A DNA stretch of 64,000 nt from Nemertoderma westbladi (taxonomy: Eukaryota > Xenacoelomorpha > Nemertodermatida > Nemertodermatidae): contig JAUCBJ010008975.1 of the NCBI GenBank assembly GCA_032718475.1, positions 1 to 64,000 on the forward strand. Direction: 5' to 3'. The notes under the pieces are model-generated. The model made no database searches and was not told where the DNA came from. It was given only the letters and a program-made list of their open reading frames with translations. Numbering within the stretch: the stretch's first letter is position 1; the number at the start of each line of letters is the position of its first letter. Shown one piece after another: positions 9,501 through 19,861 of this stretch. A program made the translations under genes and the position numbers.

Positions 9501-10016
9501 AAACTGGATAATGCTTTCTCTCGCACTTACTAATTTATCTACTATCTTTACCTGAGTAAAGTCGTCGCCATGCAACTCTGCAAGTTCGTGTAAACCTTTA
9601 AGTTTATCTATGGAGGCATGTACCCTACTTTCTATCCTTACCTGTAAGGTGTAGAACTCGTATCTCGACATCGGGGCGGTTAACTCGCGTAAAACGCGAA
9701 AACCTTCTCCGAGGTTCCGAGTAATCTGGGCCATGTGTCCTCCTATACTTCTAATAACGTTCTCCTGGCTTCCAGTCGAACTTACCATGTCCGGTTCCCG
9801 TGATCTAGTCTGCGGGACGGTAAGAAAATCTTCGATTCTGCCGTCGCCACGCGTTGCGGCTTCCGGTATTTCCGTTCGGGGTACCGGCGACGCAAGCGGT
9901 GTGACATCGGTGGAATCTTGGGTTCTCCTTCTTGGTTCGTCTACTGTCGATCTGTCCGGGTCGCACGAGTCATAGTCGGTAGGTGGGTATCTCGTCGAAT
10001 GGGGTGTGTCACTCAT
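6549..10016 (-). CDS. gag: BEL/Pao gag polyprotein
   Basis: 1155 residues. The N-terminal part (about 90-180) is helical. A long Ala/Glu/Arg/Gln coiled coil covers about 275-430. A low-complexity acidic/Ser stretch follows. A DUF1759-like capsid region lies near 815-960 (AKHWHTLVDYVES, LLQVLSGEPKRLA). The zinc-binding C-terminus has CSYCERN near 1054, the CCHC knuckle CWRCMKPGHVRKDC near 1092 and CSLCGRNHDALLH near 1109. It forms the particle and binds element RNA. The ATG at 10016 is the first in the frame and follows leader repeats. The ORF ends in TGA; the same frame continues into pol after six sense codons. Two palindromic repeats are read as WKACEPTE and one as EGSRAYQ. Confidence 0.93.
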   Translation of the reverse strand: MSDTPHSTRYPPTDYDSCDPDRSTVDEPRRRTQDSTDVTPLASPVPRTEIPEAATRGDGRIEDFLTVPQTRSREPDMVSSTGSQENVIRSIGGHMAQITRNLGEGFRVLRELTAPMSRYEFYTLQVRIESRVHASIDKLKGLHELAELHGDDFTQVKIVDKLVSARESIIQFKSVIRLAQQEQFDQLLGESVSDALLQPEEEEELYCLDGRLETLTNFLRRCGVPIDEPEVEPRGTTEVLTTEGSRAYQHPPLDRSFVSVRSDVGNVGDVSKTASVITRQQQEVARRQQVAEEEAQHQMAQIAIEGEKQHREDEARIAQLKAQAEFEASEMRRLEEDLAREAAAAADELARKKAASDARAKLEARQINARLAIQEAELAAQQQVADRREREMQLQFELNRRSRETANAQADLELDARDRSIRSRTGHDLSALDRMEARYRGIQRRIEEGSVGAIDRGEEFVEDYCKRFPQVIPMLKPTTPIKPVFVTKPKEITPVRSTQGNRFVVTEIPQPRATSSPILAGNITSPPTVSRSLLVGREEPAFMTIKQVSKPLQVKPVTCCANLVIYRPTTKPDYFTRPLTQCSTQPTTSWKACEPTELRRRMDVGSTHGIGQRIARPTTSWKACEPTEQWRAVDSRPQRPKSRIIRRTQTRQPPYPDDSDSSSDSESTEQEIFRTGAAEDYKREERSTNPYIDNPPRATPQQKPTLQPAEAISTNRLAEIMRPVTDRLAQIEERLEAQPSDRSRTSVELEQPRQHRPPRREQETRRTPTHREDDPVNNSYRRTTRGRERLDDAAEQGRGQLDLVSEIAKIAARHGLPAQQPPKFTGNAKHWHTLVDYVESQIAKCAFTSTEKFNYLLQVLSGEPKRLAETFIGVPDAFELAYDRLYSIYGGNVAMAKSIIEDLCRGGNISKPIDLLRLADEIKNAIGTLRSIGQLEYANAPTVLIRIIGRLHHRLRREWRRIEYQREEAGGLLKLTDVYQLISREAVIETRSNYTDHHIAAEGYIIAPNRTKPFPTNAKAVTYATPTETSKVLTPIGTTQPRQQLPADFVGCSYCERNGRNHSRHKLRGCRAFKELGIEERRLQIRSLDSCWRCMKPGHVRKDCPSDDTCSLCGRNHDALLHTTSHTPTRRFRREHPDKAARCDALYKERAPREI
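8135..8248. repeat. Two palindromic repeats in gag (WKACEPTE) within a 93-bp duplication
   Basis: Copies at 8135-8155 and 8228-8248. Both are followed by the same ACGAAGTCGTAGGT on the plus strand, giving TTSWKACEPTE twice, 93 bases apart. The reading register of the palindrome differs from that in pol. Confidence 0.9.
9271..9291. repeat. Palindromic repeat in gag, third register (EGSRAYQ)
   Basis: Variant with one change (GCGAGCC for GCAAGCC on the plus strand), which makes the loop fully self-complementary. It is read as TEGSRAYQ, a register used by none of the other copies. Confidence 0.85.
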
Positions 10017-12560
10017 GTCTTATTATATACGTCAAGTACGGGTAATAAAATGTCAAAGTGTCTGAATGTTGAAGTGTCAAACTTACCTTGGTATATATAG
10101 TATATATATACCCTAACCGGTACAAATAAATCAACAAGTCAGAATGTCGAAATGTCAAAATGTCGAAATGTACAAATGTCAAACTTACCTTGATATATAT
10201 ATATATCATATATATATCCTAACCGGTACGAATAAAACTAACAAGGTATATAATAAAATAAGTAGTAATCTAGCCTACCGGCTAAATTTGCACGAATAAA
10301 TGAGATAACGGTATACGTTAACAAAATATAGATCAACAAGTACAAATAATAGGCTAAACAGCAACGTCTAACGGGAAAATAAGTACCAACAACACTACTA
10401 ATAGACAGTGAAACCCACAAATTTTGAGTACTACTGTGCTTTCTTAAGTTTGAACGACGCGAGTCGTAAAACTTACGTTCCTTTGATCTTCCAGTCGTAC
10501 AAATTCCCAAATACAAACCGGACGTGGGTCTTTCCGTTTTTCGGCGGCGCGGACGAATTTATTGTCTCCCAAACTTTGCGAAAAGCGGTCTAATCCTCGA
10601 AGCGGTCCAGAAATGAGTCCTTGAGTCCTGAAAAGGTCGAAGGTGAGAGTTTTACTTCTACGCTTACGAAAAATCTTCCTAGGTACCGATACAAATTGGT
10701 CTTTAAACCCTTTTCAAGTACCGAAAAGTAACACCGCACACACACGGCGTAAAACAAAGTGCTACAAACTAACTGTTAGCTAGTCAAATATTAAATACGA
10801 AAGTACTAGCTACCCTAAGAGCCTACTGAAGCAGGGGACGTTCTAAATTACTAAATTTACTAACCTTAAATTTTAAATATCTCCTACTTTCAATAGCTAA
10901 CAGATATTTATCTATATCTCACTTTAAATGCGCACGCACTTTCAGTTAAGATATTTAATAAATACTTCCTACTGTAAGGTAGGAATACTATACACTATGG
11001 TAGAAATACTATATACTAATTTATATAAAATACTTCCTACTGTAAGGGTCCAGTAGTATACCGCTTACCAGATCCTAGTAACGATGTATCTTACTATGAG
11101 ACTCTAGTAATGTATACGGGCTCGTACAGTATCTGACAACAAATCCCAGTCCAGGATATCTAAACAAACAGATACAGTACACAAACGACTACTGGCGAGG
11201 AACAGAGCCTAGTATCTATTCTATGTACGTGAGCGGGTCTAATGCCTACGTACTAGACAAAAGGATACCTGTCCTCTAACCGGTGAGGCAGATGTACAGT
11301 TACAGTAACAGACCAAACTCACGGGAAAACAATCCCCGCGCAGCGAATCCTAACTATCACTGACAGTCCTAAATACAGTAACTTGCCGCGGTGTGATTTA
11401 TATGGTTTATATACGAGCTAGTGGGTTAACAGACCTAGCGTAACAACACTGACTGTCCTAAATCAGTCGAAAAGGGGTCGTGCCTAAATGTAACAATAAC
11501 TGATCCCCCTGTACGAAATCAGTCTAAAGGGTCAGGCCTAAATGTAACAATACTGCTGGACAGAAATCAACAGTTTAATAACGAAAGTGAAATACTCCTT
11601 ATTGCCGCAACTAAATCAGATCCTAATTTTACAAATACAGATAATTTCTACCTAAAATAATGTATAGTGCGCTATAGCTAGTAGAACTCTAAGGGCAATA
11701 TGTTTTAGGGCGTGTATGTGTGGGTGTGTTACAAATAAAACAATTTCGTGTATTTCTTTTTACTAGGTTTTAGTGATTTTCTGACCGAAATGATACCGTG
11801 CGCTAGCTACTAAAATAAACTAGTCGCGTTTTGTAGAACTTTATACTCACAAATGACGTCAAAGCTCTCTCCTTCCTATCCACAACCCAATGGGCAACCA
11901 CGGTGTTAGTAACTACACCCGTGATCGGCACTAATACCAGATTCTGGTTGTAAGATAAGAAATAGGGGTTAATCGCTACCGTACGTTAGCTGATCTGGTA
12001 TACTAATTTAATTCTAGAACTTTGTTGCTGCGGTAGTTAGCAGCAATACCTATCAGTACGTGGCAAGGCGCGGTAGGATATTAATAAACCAAAATAAATT
12101 ATTATATTCTGTCTGAATATAATTATTTGATCCTAAATTTGCGGCGTCCAGGACGGCGTCACGCTTACCCTGATCTATAGGTCTTACGGCGGGCAAGGGC
12201 GTCGAACAAAGTCTTACCTTTCTCACAAAGCGGGCGCTGCATGGCAAGTTGAGTATTTCGAAGGGGCAAAGGGGGTGCGCGGTCAATCCAATGTGGGCGC
12301 TAGCGTGTTGTGGACATCTTTTCCCTGCGTTGCTTACGGCCTAACGGTCTAGACTGCCATCTTCCTGATGTTTGGCTGTCCCAAGGTTGGACCAAAAGAA
12401 AACATGTTCAGGAATTTGCAGTATATTTACAGTTTTACAAAGGATTTATCAAATAAAGTTTCAACAAGAAACCGAAATAAAACTAACTTTACAAGAATAA
12501 GGGTGAGAGAATAACGTGAGTAAGTAAGGGTGTTATAAGGGGGGGGTGATAACCGAAGGC
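10017..12560 (-). other. BEL-1 leader and probable 5' LTR region
   Basis: No gene is visible. Nearest gag is a two-copy tandem repeat of roughly 100 bp (about 10045-10246) with TATA-rich centres. Further out are repeats around CTTCCTACTGTAAGG (about 10965-11050) and around CCTAAATGTAACAAT (about 11480-11555). The LTR should lie in this stretch, but with no second copy its ends cannot be set. Confidence 0.45.
10081..10192 (-). promoter_or_regulatory. Duplicated consensus splice donors in the gag leader
   Basis: On the minus strand CAAG|GTAAGTTTGACA occurs at 10091-10076 and again at about 10192-10177, one per copy of the leader tandem repeat. Both match the strong donor AAG|GTAAGT. They sit upstream of the gag ATG, where retroelements that splice a downstream ORF keep their donor. 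Confidence 0.5.
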
Positions 12561-12570
12561 AAACCGGCCT

Positions 12571-12790
12571 TTTTATACTAAATATCGCACATGGAAACTA
12601 AACAGAATTTTCCACAGCTTCACATTTGAGCAATAAAGTGCTTCGTGCCCTATGATTGGCCCAGCTCATCGTTCAACGCAATCCGGCCCTTACACTAATC
12701 TGGGACATGGAATCCTAACAGAACTTTCCACTGCCTCACATTTGAGCAATAAGATAATTTATGCCCTATGATTGGCCTGGCTCATCATTC
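12571..12790. repeat. Diverged tandem duplication of roughly 120 bp
   Basis: Two units share TTCCAC(A/T)GC, CTCACATTTGAGCAATAA and GCCCTATGATTGGCC. No coding potential is seen, and the origin is unknown. Confidence 0.6.
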
Positions 12791-12867
12791 GCTACGTTGT
12801 ACGCTTCTCATTGGCCTACCAATTAGCACCAAACGAAAATAAATGGCCTCAAAATACAAATTTCCCG

Positions 12868-12950
12868 ACCGGGATTCGAACTCGTAACCTATGTAATGTA
12901 ACCAACGCCTTAACCATCTGACCACTACGCCACGAGAGTACCTAAGGGTT
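12868..12950 (-). repeat. tRNA-derived SINE head (tRNA pseudogene-like)
   Basis: On the minus strand GTGGCGTAGTGGTCAGATGG resembles an A box, and GAGTTCGAATCCC, about 40 bases further on, resembles a B box. The T-arm stem is poorly paired and I cannot fold a full cloverleaf, so a functional tRNA is unlikely. A pol III SINE head is the better reading; its tail is not defined. Confidence 0.5.
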
Positions 12951-13509
12951 TTATGTGTACAAATATGAATAGGCATATTACATTACTGTAACTTAATCAA
13001 AATACGTCGGATTTTCGAAAGTTTTTACGTTAACTACAAATGCTACCTTATAGTGAAATAATTCATCAGTCTGTCTGTCTGGTAAATCTTTGAACGCGAA
13101 TTTCTCGGCATCGCTGATTCGAAATTGAACCAAACTTAATAGGTAAGTAGTAGAGGGAAAGTTTAGAAAATTTGTAAAGTTTGGTGAAAAATCATGCAGT
13201 CTGACGTCAGCTACGACAGATTATGTGGTTTTTAGAAAATGTTAAATTTCTCGGGAACGCATCATTTTCCAGAGCTGAAATTTTGGTTGATGGTAGAGAA
13301 TCATAAAGTCTATCTTCTACGAAATTCAAAAGTTAAGACATTTAATTGGGGATCGGCTAGAGACACCGAAGTAATGACATAGGTATACCGGCACGGTACT
13401 GCTGTTACTATACAAGTACGAAATTGCAGAATAATAATTTGACACCACCTTGCGGAATAATATATAATTGTATATCGATCGTATACATTTTGTAGCATGG
13501 GGTATAGGG

Positions 13510-13935
13510 TCCGAGCCACGTAGTTGGCTATACGTACTATGCTATGCGATTACGAACTGACGCTATCTCTTAGGGGGGTAGGTCAATTACGGCAAATAGT
13601 TCATTCAATAATTGTACTGTATGTCATCATCATCGCTACGATTTTGACTTACTTATAACTTCGTCCGATTTAAAGCTTCCGAGTCTAAAATGAGTAGGCA
13701 TCAATAAGGCCATAAGTTTTGTTTTTTAGGGACTTCCAGACACCATCAAATCCTCAGTCTCTCGCTAGAGGGCTACATGTCTAGATATTAAATATCCTCA
13801 CATTTTCTTTGCTTTAAACCCGTTCTAGCTGAAACTTGGTATATTTGTACTAGACCATTAACTGTATCATTCAAATTAGGCTCATCTGTCTGTAGTTCTC
13901 TAGTCTGCCGCTAGAGGGCAAAATTTCTCAAAGTG
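13510..13935. mobile_element. MITE remnant related to the MITE at 39788-40366
   Basis: Shares GAGCCACG(A/T)AGTTGGC at the left end, TAGGGGG(T)GGTCAATT, TACGATTTTGAC, TTTCAGACACCATCA-like text and CTGCCGCTAGAGGGC with the complete copy. The right inverted repeat is missing and the left one is degenerate, so this is an old truncated copy. Confidence 0.65.
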
Positions 13936-14237
13936 CAATCACTGAACTAGAACGTGAATGTGCTAGAACACATCCAGTGTGTTTGCCGGGCTAGGTATCA
14001 GTCCGACCAGTTCCACCTCACAACTATTCCAGCAAGGTGTAATTCTATAGGACATGCAATAGTGTTAGGCCCTAGAGTAATAAGACATCTTGCTTATTGT
14101 TTATCTCGCAAAATTATTTCCTGAGTATTTAATGGAGATTCTTTAGAATAAATATAGCTAAATAATTTTGTTGTGACATCGACATGGTAAATTAATATAT
14201 ATCTTAATATATTAATATTATTATATTAATATATATA
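13936..14237. other. AT-rich spacer
   Basis: No gene is seen. It ends in an ATATTA-rich microsatellite just before the element C remnant. Confidence 0.5.
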
Positions 14238-14453
14238 TAGTAACCGTACGGACGGGGGGGGGGGGGGGGGGGGGTAATAACAATACGTTTGAATGAATTA
14301 ATATTAATAGTTCCGTAGTAGACAACCCTAATCAAACTTTTGTTGCAGGAAATAATATTTTACCCGGTAATAATAATTTTGATTCAAATGTGCAAAATAA
14401 TCCAAATAATATTAATTTAAACGTACAAAATAATCCAGAATTAATTCTAATTT
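14238..14453 (+). pseudogene. Asn-rich gag-like remnant of element C, left part
   Basis: Begins with AGTAACCGTACGGACG, matching AGTAACCGTACGGGCG inside the element A gag ORF (about 27132), so this is probably the equivalent part of related element C. A run of 21 G (14254-14274) is followed by Asn-rich coding-like sequence (VQNNPNNINLNVQNNP). It is cut at 14453 by a non-LTR retroelement, and very similar Asn-rich sequence resumes at 18427. Confidence 0.5.
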
Positions 14454-14624
14454 TTTTTTATTAGAATATAATAAGGTCTATTTACATATATATCTATAAC
14501 AATATATTATATATGAAAGAGCAAAAATTATAACAATTAATTTAAACGCTTTAGTTATATTCACTTAAACACATTTTTTTTTATTATATATTAACTAAAG
14601 TACAGAGTTCAGCCATATTGCGTG

Positions 14625-15060
14625 GCGATTTCATTGCCACACAGCCCGGCTCCATCACCGAAACCTAGACCCTGTCAAGATCGACATCCTCTGCGGAGAC
14701 ACAGGGAGGTAGACCGGAAAAGGGCAAAACAAAGGCGCCATCACACTCCACCCCGGACACTTGCGAGGCCCCTCTCGCACATGCTGTCACGTTTAGCCAC
14801 CAAGACCTCAGCAATGTGGCGTATCAAGATCTGGGCCTCTTGACACCAGACACCATCGGATGTTCCTACGAGGGGGGAGAAGGACATCCTCCTTTCCTCG
14901 CAGACTGTATGGTAGTGGCGCTTTTTAAAGCGACACCATTCATCCAGCAGAGATTCGGTGGATCGGTTGTTGTGGACATAGGAGGGGCATCAGCGTGAAT
15001 GACCGTGATGTCAAAAGACGCCACCCTCTGTGGTGTTCATATTCCCCACACCACCAAGTC
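14625..15060 (-). pseudogene. C-terminal region of the RT protein, frameshifted
   Basis: The frame after the RT C-terminus gives YVHNNRSTESLLDEW, then MSFSPLVGTSDG, then FALFRSTSLCLRR. These fit my memory of the conserved tail found after the RT in this family in invertebrates (CYRxxExxKxxxY, FxPLVxSxxGG, SLLRSAxxCxRG). Stops and shifts separate it from the main ORF. Confidence 0.45.
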
Positions 15061-15212
15061 TGCCCGAACTCCCCCAACTTCGATCCCGGCGCTGTCTAGG
15101 TGGCCACGTGATAGGGTTACCTCCCGCTCTACACCCGATGGACCAATGGCAGACGTAAGTAGTTCACCAAACACTTCTCGAACCTCATCATGTCGAGCCT
15201 CATCATCCTGAC

Positions 15213-17294
15213 TCACTGAGGTTCCCTCAATGGAGGTTGTCCGGGCCAGATCCTTCCGTAACAGAGGTTCACGCAACCCGATGCCGCCGAAACGGGCTGG
15301 AAGAAGGACCAGGTCTTCGTCAGCGCTACCAAGAGCAGACCCAAACAAGGCAGGAACAAAATGCGCAGCAAAGTGGAGCGGATGGGGGCGATCTCGGCAT
15401 CTTCAGTGGGAACGACTCTGAGCAAGTAATCCCACTCGCATTGTACACAGAGGGAAACTCTGGTATGTGCTGACTGGGGGTATGTCTTGGCCACATCTGA
15501 CAGCTTGCGGATGCTGTTTATCCAACCGGCCACCTTGTCCTCAACAAACTGTTTACGCCCATCAGCATCCCCGATATATCCTCCAAGGTAGCGTTGCCCC
15601 GAGACGATATTCACCCCTGAGGTGCAGAACAACTCGCTTGCTCTAGCTTCCAGACCTGGTTTGACAACCAGGAAGCTCTTAGATGGTTCAGGGTTATAGA
15701 CGATGAGTGGACCCAAGCGTTTAAGCTTGTCCTACCATATTAGGATCGCCGCGAGTTTTCCAACTGACCTGGAGTTGTCAGCATACCAAAATTGCCGCTG
15801 CCTGAGGTTAGTTGGGATAGTGTTTGAAGGCATTGTGGTTGGAGTGATTATTGCAGACTTGCTTTCTGGGTCCACAGCTTCGGCAACTGGCTGTATTAGA
15901 TCGCTTCCCGGGTGAGTTTGAGTTGACTCATCATTGTCACTCTCTGACGACTTGGTAGTATCAAGCATCTCCACGTATAGCTGGGACTCACCAACCCCTG
16001 GCAAATCGTGGAGGTTGAGGATTAGTGGCAACACAGCACAGCCATATCCCATCAATGCCACGGGGTCACCCTGAGTCCAACCCTCGCGACTCCATAATGG
16101 TTGGTCGCACCCATGAACATAGAGGGCGGCATGACCATTGTAGGAGTTGAAGAGGAATCGCGATGCACGGTGCCAAAGGACACGGCAATTCCACAGTGCA
16201 GTTGGATGGCTGATGGAATTAAATGCGTTCTTCGCATCCACTAGTAGCATTCCCTCAGACTCCACATTATTGAAGGCAATGTTCATGGCATGAACTGCCC
16301 ACTCTATGCCTGCCTTCACACCAGCACAGAGTTGATCGGCGCCACACTGGAGGATCAGATCGGCCTTAGTCTCGGAGGTGATGCAGATAGCGAGGAGGCG
16401 ATACAGCACTTCACCTATACCAATGGGGCGAACACCTGGCTGTTTGTCAAGTGCGATAAGCCGGCAGGCGCGCAATGCATGTATGTCACCCCAAGGCACA
16501 ATGGTGTTGGCCAGTTGCCGTGCTAGAGAGGCCACTGCCTCCTGCAAATGGGCGCTGTGGGCCTCATACCGGGTCAACATCATGCTCCAGATTTCACCAT
16601 CACCACCAACAAGTCCACCGCTCCCGTGGAGAGACCTTGTTATCTTCAGTACCATTTGACCAGTAATTTGGACCTCTTCTAGTGGAGGAAGATCGGTGCA
16701 AGGAGTGAGCGAATCTGGGGTGACTTCCATCTGTGATGGGTGTTTCTGCTCTAGTATATCCTGGACCGTGACTCCTCGAGGCTGGCCCTCTGCGTGTTCA
16801 TTGGGGTGGAGAATTCCTCCTCTATCACGCCCAGTCACCATACGTACTGTGGAGCGGTTCATTCCTGTGAGTATCTTGCAGTTGAAACTTCGACCAATAT
16901 CATCTGGTGATGCTCGGGTTCCCGTAGGGAAATTGGCACTACAGTGCTCTGCCTCAGCTACAAGTGATTCAAACTCCGCTCGCTCACACATGCCAACTCG
17001 CCAGAGGATGGTCCTTCTCACATCAGGGGTTTTATTGACGTCTGGGTCCCCCTGAAAGATTGTGGCCAGTAGACAGAGTGGGCGCTCCGAAGAGCAAATC
17101 CCTTTCACAAGGCATTCAATCACAGTGGTGACGAGGTCAATCAACAACTTTACGACCTGTATTGCCTCCGGGGAAAATGTCTCGTCTTGATGGGATCCTA
17201 TCCATTTGAGCATGCCGAATTTCCCACACAGGATTGGAAGAGGCGCCAGGGCTATTGAGCCACACCCCCCCAAACGCGGCTTCCTAGTCCTCAA
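15213..17294 (-). pseudogene. Reverse transcriptase ORF with one in-frame TAG
   Basis: A 520-residue ORF (17294-15732) ends in TAG and the same frame continues 173 codons to 15213, so one stop splits it. RT motifs are GVRPIGIGEVLYRL, LLVDAKNAFNSISH (catalytic Asp), WTQGDP, FWYADN and GQRYLGGYIGD. The second Asp of the usual (Y/F)ADD is Asn. The VDAKNAFN/TQGDP/YADD pattern marks an RT family common in marine invertebrates, which I cannot place in a named clade from memory. The TAG and the lost Asp make it inactive. Confidence 0.75.
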
Positions 17295-17639
17295 CGGACC
17301 TTGCTAGTCGAGGCTGAAGCTCACTGACCATCTGGATGCAATGATTTGGTCTGTGAATTGGCACTGTCTCTATCACCGCATGTAGGAATCTCAGGGCCAT
17401 GCACAACACCAATATTTGTATTGTGGCAGGTTCCTGAAGCAACTTGGGGGGCAGCTATTGGGGCTGATATAGATGGAGCGATTGTTGGGATTATTGAAGC
17501 AGTTATTCGCTAAAGGTGTGCAGCTATGGCAAGGTCTACTATCTCGCACACAGCCACAGCGACTAGTGATACCGCAAGCATGTGCAGTGCACTGACAACA
17601 GCACTGAGAACCCGTGTGAACAGACCGGGGTGAGATAGG

Positions 17640-18414
17640 TGGAGACATGGGAGGGACTGACAGGCCAACACGCAACTCAGGGGGAACAGACAGACCAACA
17701 CCCGACATGGGAGGGATTGACAGGCCGACACGCGACCTGGGAGTGCCAGACAGACCGTCATCCGACATTGGAGGGACAGACAGGCCGGCATCCAGAGCAG
17801 GAGAGACAGACAGACCGACATCCGAACCAGGAGGAACAGACAGACCGACATCCGAAGCAGGAGTGACAGACAGACCGATATCCGAAGCAGGAGGGACAGA
17901 CAGACCGATACCTGAAGCAGGATGGACAGACAGACCGACATTCAGAGCAGGAGGAACTGACATACCAACATCCGAAGCAGGAGGGACAGACAGACCGATA
18001 TCCAAAGCAGGAGGGTCAGACAGACCGACATGGTAAGCATGAGGAACAGACAGACCGACATCTGAAGCAAAAGCGACAGACAGACCGACATCCGAAACAG
18101 GAGGGACAGACAGACCGACATCCGAAGCAGGAGGGACAGACAGACCGACATCCGAAGCAGGAGGGACAGACAGACCGACACCCAAAGCAGGAGGGTCAGA
18201 TAGACCGACATCCGAAGCAGGAGGGACAGACATACCTACATCCGAAGCAGAAGGGACGGACAGACCGATATCTGGAGCAGGAGGGAGAGACAGGCCGACA
18301 TCCGAAGCAGGAGGGACAGACAGGCCGACATTCAGAGCAGGAGGGACTGACATGCCGGCATCCACAGCAGGAGGGACAGACAGACCGACACGAAAAGCAA
18401 GAGGAACAGACAGA
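17640..18414 (-). repeat. 30-bp tandem array (about 26 units) at the 5' end of the non-LTR element
   Basis: The unit is GGGACAGACAGACCGACATC followed by CGAAGCAGGA, with scattered changes. Because 30 is divisible by 3, long false ORFs appear on both strands (LSVPPASDVG repeats). It ends exactly at the target duplication, so it belongs to the element and may act as promoter monomers, as in some LINE 5' UTRs. Confidence 0.8.
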
Positions 18415-18595
18415 TAATTCTAATTTAAACGTACAAAATAATCCAAATAATAATTCTAATTTAAACACGCAAAGTAATACAAATAACCCTAATCCCGAAC
18501 AAAATAATTCAAATAATTTGAATAATTTAGATAATAATATTATTGATAAACGGTGTTATTAATATGAATGTAGGGGACACAGGTGATCCTATCAG

Positions 18596-18815
18596 CGAGA
18601 GCCTGCAAGGCCACGTAGTTACACAGGGAGTAGCGGGGGTGGGTGGACCCGACAGGAGCCTGCAAGGCCACGTAGTTAGGCAGGGAGCAGCGAGGGTGAG
18701 TCACCCCAATGGGAGCCTGCAAGGCCAAGTAGTTAGGCAGGGAGTAGCGGGGGTGAGTCAACCCGACAGTAGCCTGCAAGGCCACGCAGTCGCTCAGAGA
18801 TAGGCGGGGGTGAGT
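18596..18815 (+). repeat. 57-bp tandem repeat, about 4 units
   Basis: GCCTGCAAGGCCACGTAGTT starts at 18601, 18658, 18715 and 18772. It lies within the element C gag region. Confidence 0.85.
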
Positions 18816-19842
18816 AGACCCACCGGAGTAGAGACAATGCGTCAACTAGAGAGGGGCGTAGAAGCGAAGTAGGAGGTAGTGAAGTAAGAAGTGGTGAAGG
18901 GGGTGGGGGGGGGGGGGCTACGGATGGGCACCCCACCACGAGAGATTAGTGGCGAAAGGGGGGGGGGGGGGGCAGAGAATGTCGCACAGGCGTCGGCGGA
19001 TGGTGCATGTGGCGAGTTAGGTGAACCGCGGCACCCGACAACGGAGAATAGTAGGGGGATTGCGAATATCCCCAGGAGCGTCCAACCGGGAAGAGAGAGG
19101 GAGGTTGGCGCCGTGAGCGGGCGAGCGACGAGACGTTGAGCCCAGTTGGAAGACGGAAGAAGAACAGTGGAGTTTAACCAGGAGGTCCAAGAGAGATCTC
19201 ATGAGCAGGAGCGCTACACTGAAGAGAGAAGAAGTGAAGAGAATAGAAGAAGCGTTGCTACGAGCAACCGGAGAGCAAGGACGGACAGCAAACCGTTGGT
19301 AGTAGAAATGGAGTTGGAGAGTCAGTGGGGTCGAACTCTGGGAGATTGCCATTGCCCCGGAGAGACGCGGCCTGGTGAGATATACCATACACTGGGAGAA
19401 GGGTACAGGATATACCGGCGCGAGGACGAGGACAGAAGAGGGGATCGAAGAGAAACTTACCGACGTGATATAGCTGCCGATCGAGAGTACGGTGGTTGCG
19501 GGGAGGACTTCTTGGAATATTCGAGAAGATTAAACTTCGGTCCGGAAGGACACAGGCAGACTGCAGGACATACTGTAGGCCTTACTGCACATACTATAGG
19601 CCATGCTGGAAGAGATAGTGTAGGCGATAGGGGAGCGCAAACAATGGGATTAGATCCGGAAGTCGCGGCATACATACTGGTAGGTTGGCAAGAAGTGGAT
19701 AGTCCTATACCGGTACCTGCACACCAGCATGACTATAATATGCAGGGATATAACATATACCCAGGGGAGTGGGGAGTTATTGCCAATAGGTGTGTGGGCC
19801 CCAATATATTAATATCAACCCCAGTACCAAACATAACCCGCT

Positions 19843-19861
19843 GGGGGGGGGGGGGGGGGGG
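19843..19861 (+). repeat. Poly(G) tract of 19 in element C
   Basis: Located between PNITRW and VTFPHYN. The matching position of element A (27775-27793) also has 19 G. Other G runs in element C lie at 14254-14274, 18905-18917 and 18958-18972. Confidence 0.8.

Larger units (their letters stand above)
1..10250 (-). mobile_element. BEL/Pao LTR retrotransposon BEL-1 (LTRs not delimited)
   Basis: Autonomous retrotransposon on the minus strand: leader, gag (10016-6549), pol (6530-1161), then an unidentified third ORF leaving the window at base 1. Order and domains match BEL/Pao: coiled-coil gag with DUF1759-like capsid and zinc knuckles, DUF1758 protease, RT, peptidase A17/RNase H, integrase, DUF5641. 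Both large ORFs are open, so the copy looks recent. I compared 426-1160 with 10017-12300 and found no shared LTR, so the 3' LTR is probably beyond base 1 and the 5' LTR lies somewhere in 10250-12560. The given upper boundary is therefore arbitrary. Confidence 0.85.
14454..18414 (-). mobile_element. Non-LTR retroelement with 12-bp TSD and 5' tandem repeats
   Basis: Minus-strand insertion flanked by TAATTCTAATTT on both sides (14442-14453 and 18415-18426). The 3' end shows as a T-run on the plus strand, as expected for a poly(A) tail made by target-primed reverse transcription. Inside are a decayed RT ORF (17294 to about 14625) and, at the 5' end, about 26 copies of a 30-bp repeat. Confidence 0.75.

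Noticed and set aside
1134-9975. Many plus-strand ORFs across BEL-1
   Set aside because: Antisense shadows of gag and pol without domains.
12868-12950. Functional tRNA gene on the minus strand
   Set aside because: A- and B-box-like text is present, but the T-arm and acceptor do not pair well and no confident anticodon loop can be drawn.
17391-18468. ORFs on both strands of LSVPPASDVG type or GGTDRPTS type
   Set aside because: Artefacts of a 30-bp repeat whose period is a multiple of three.
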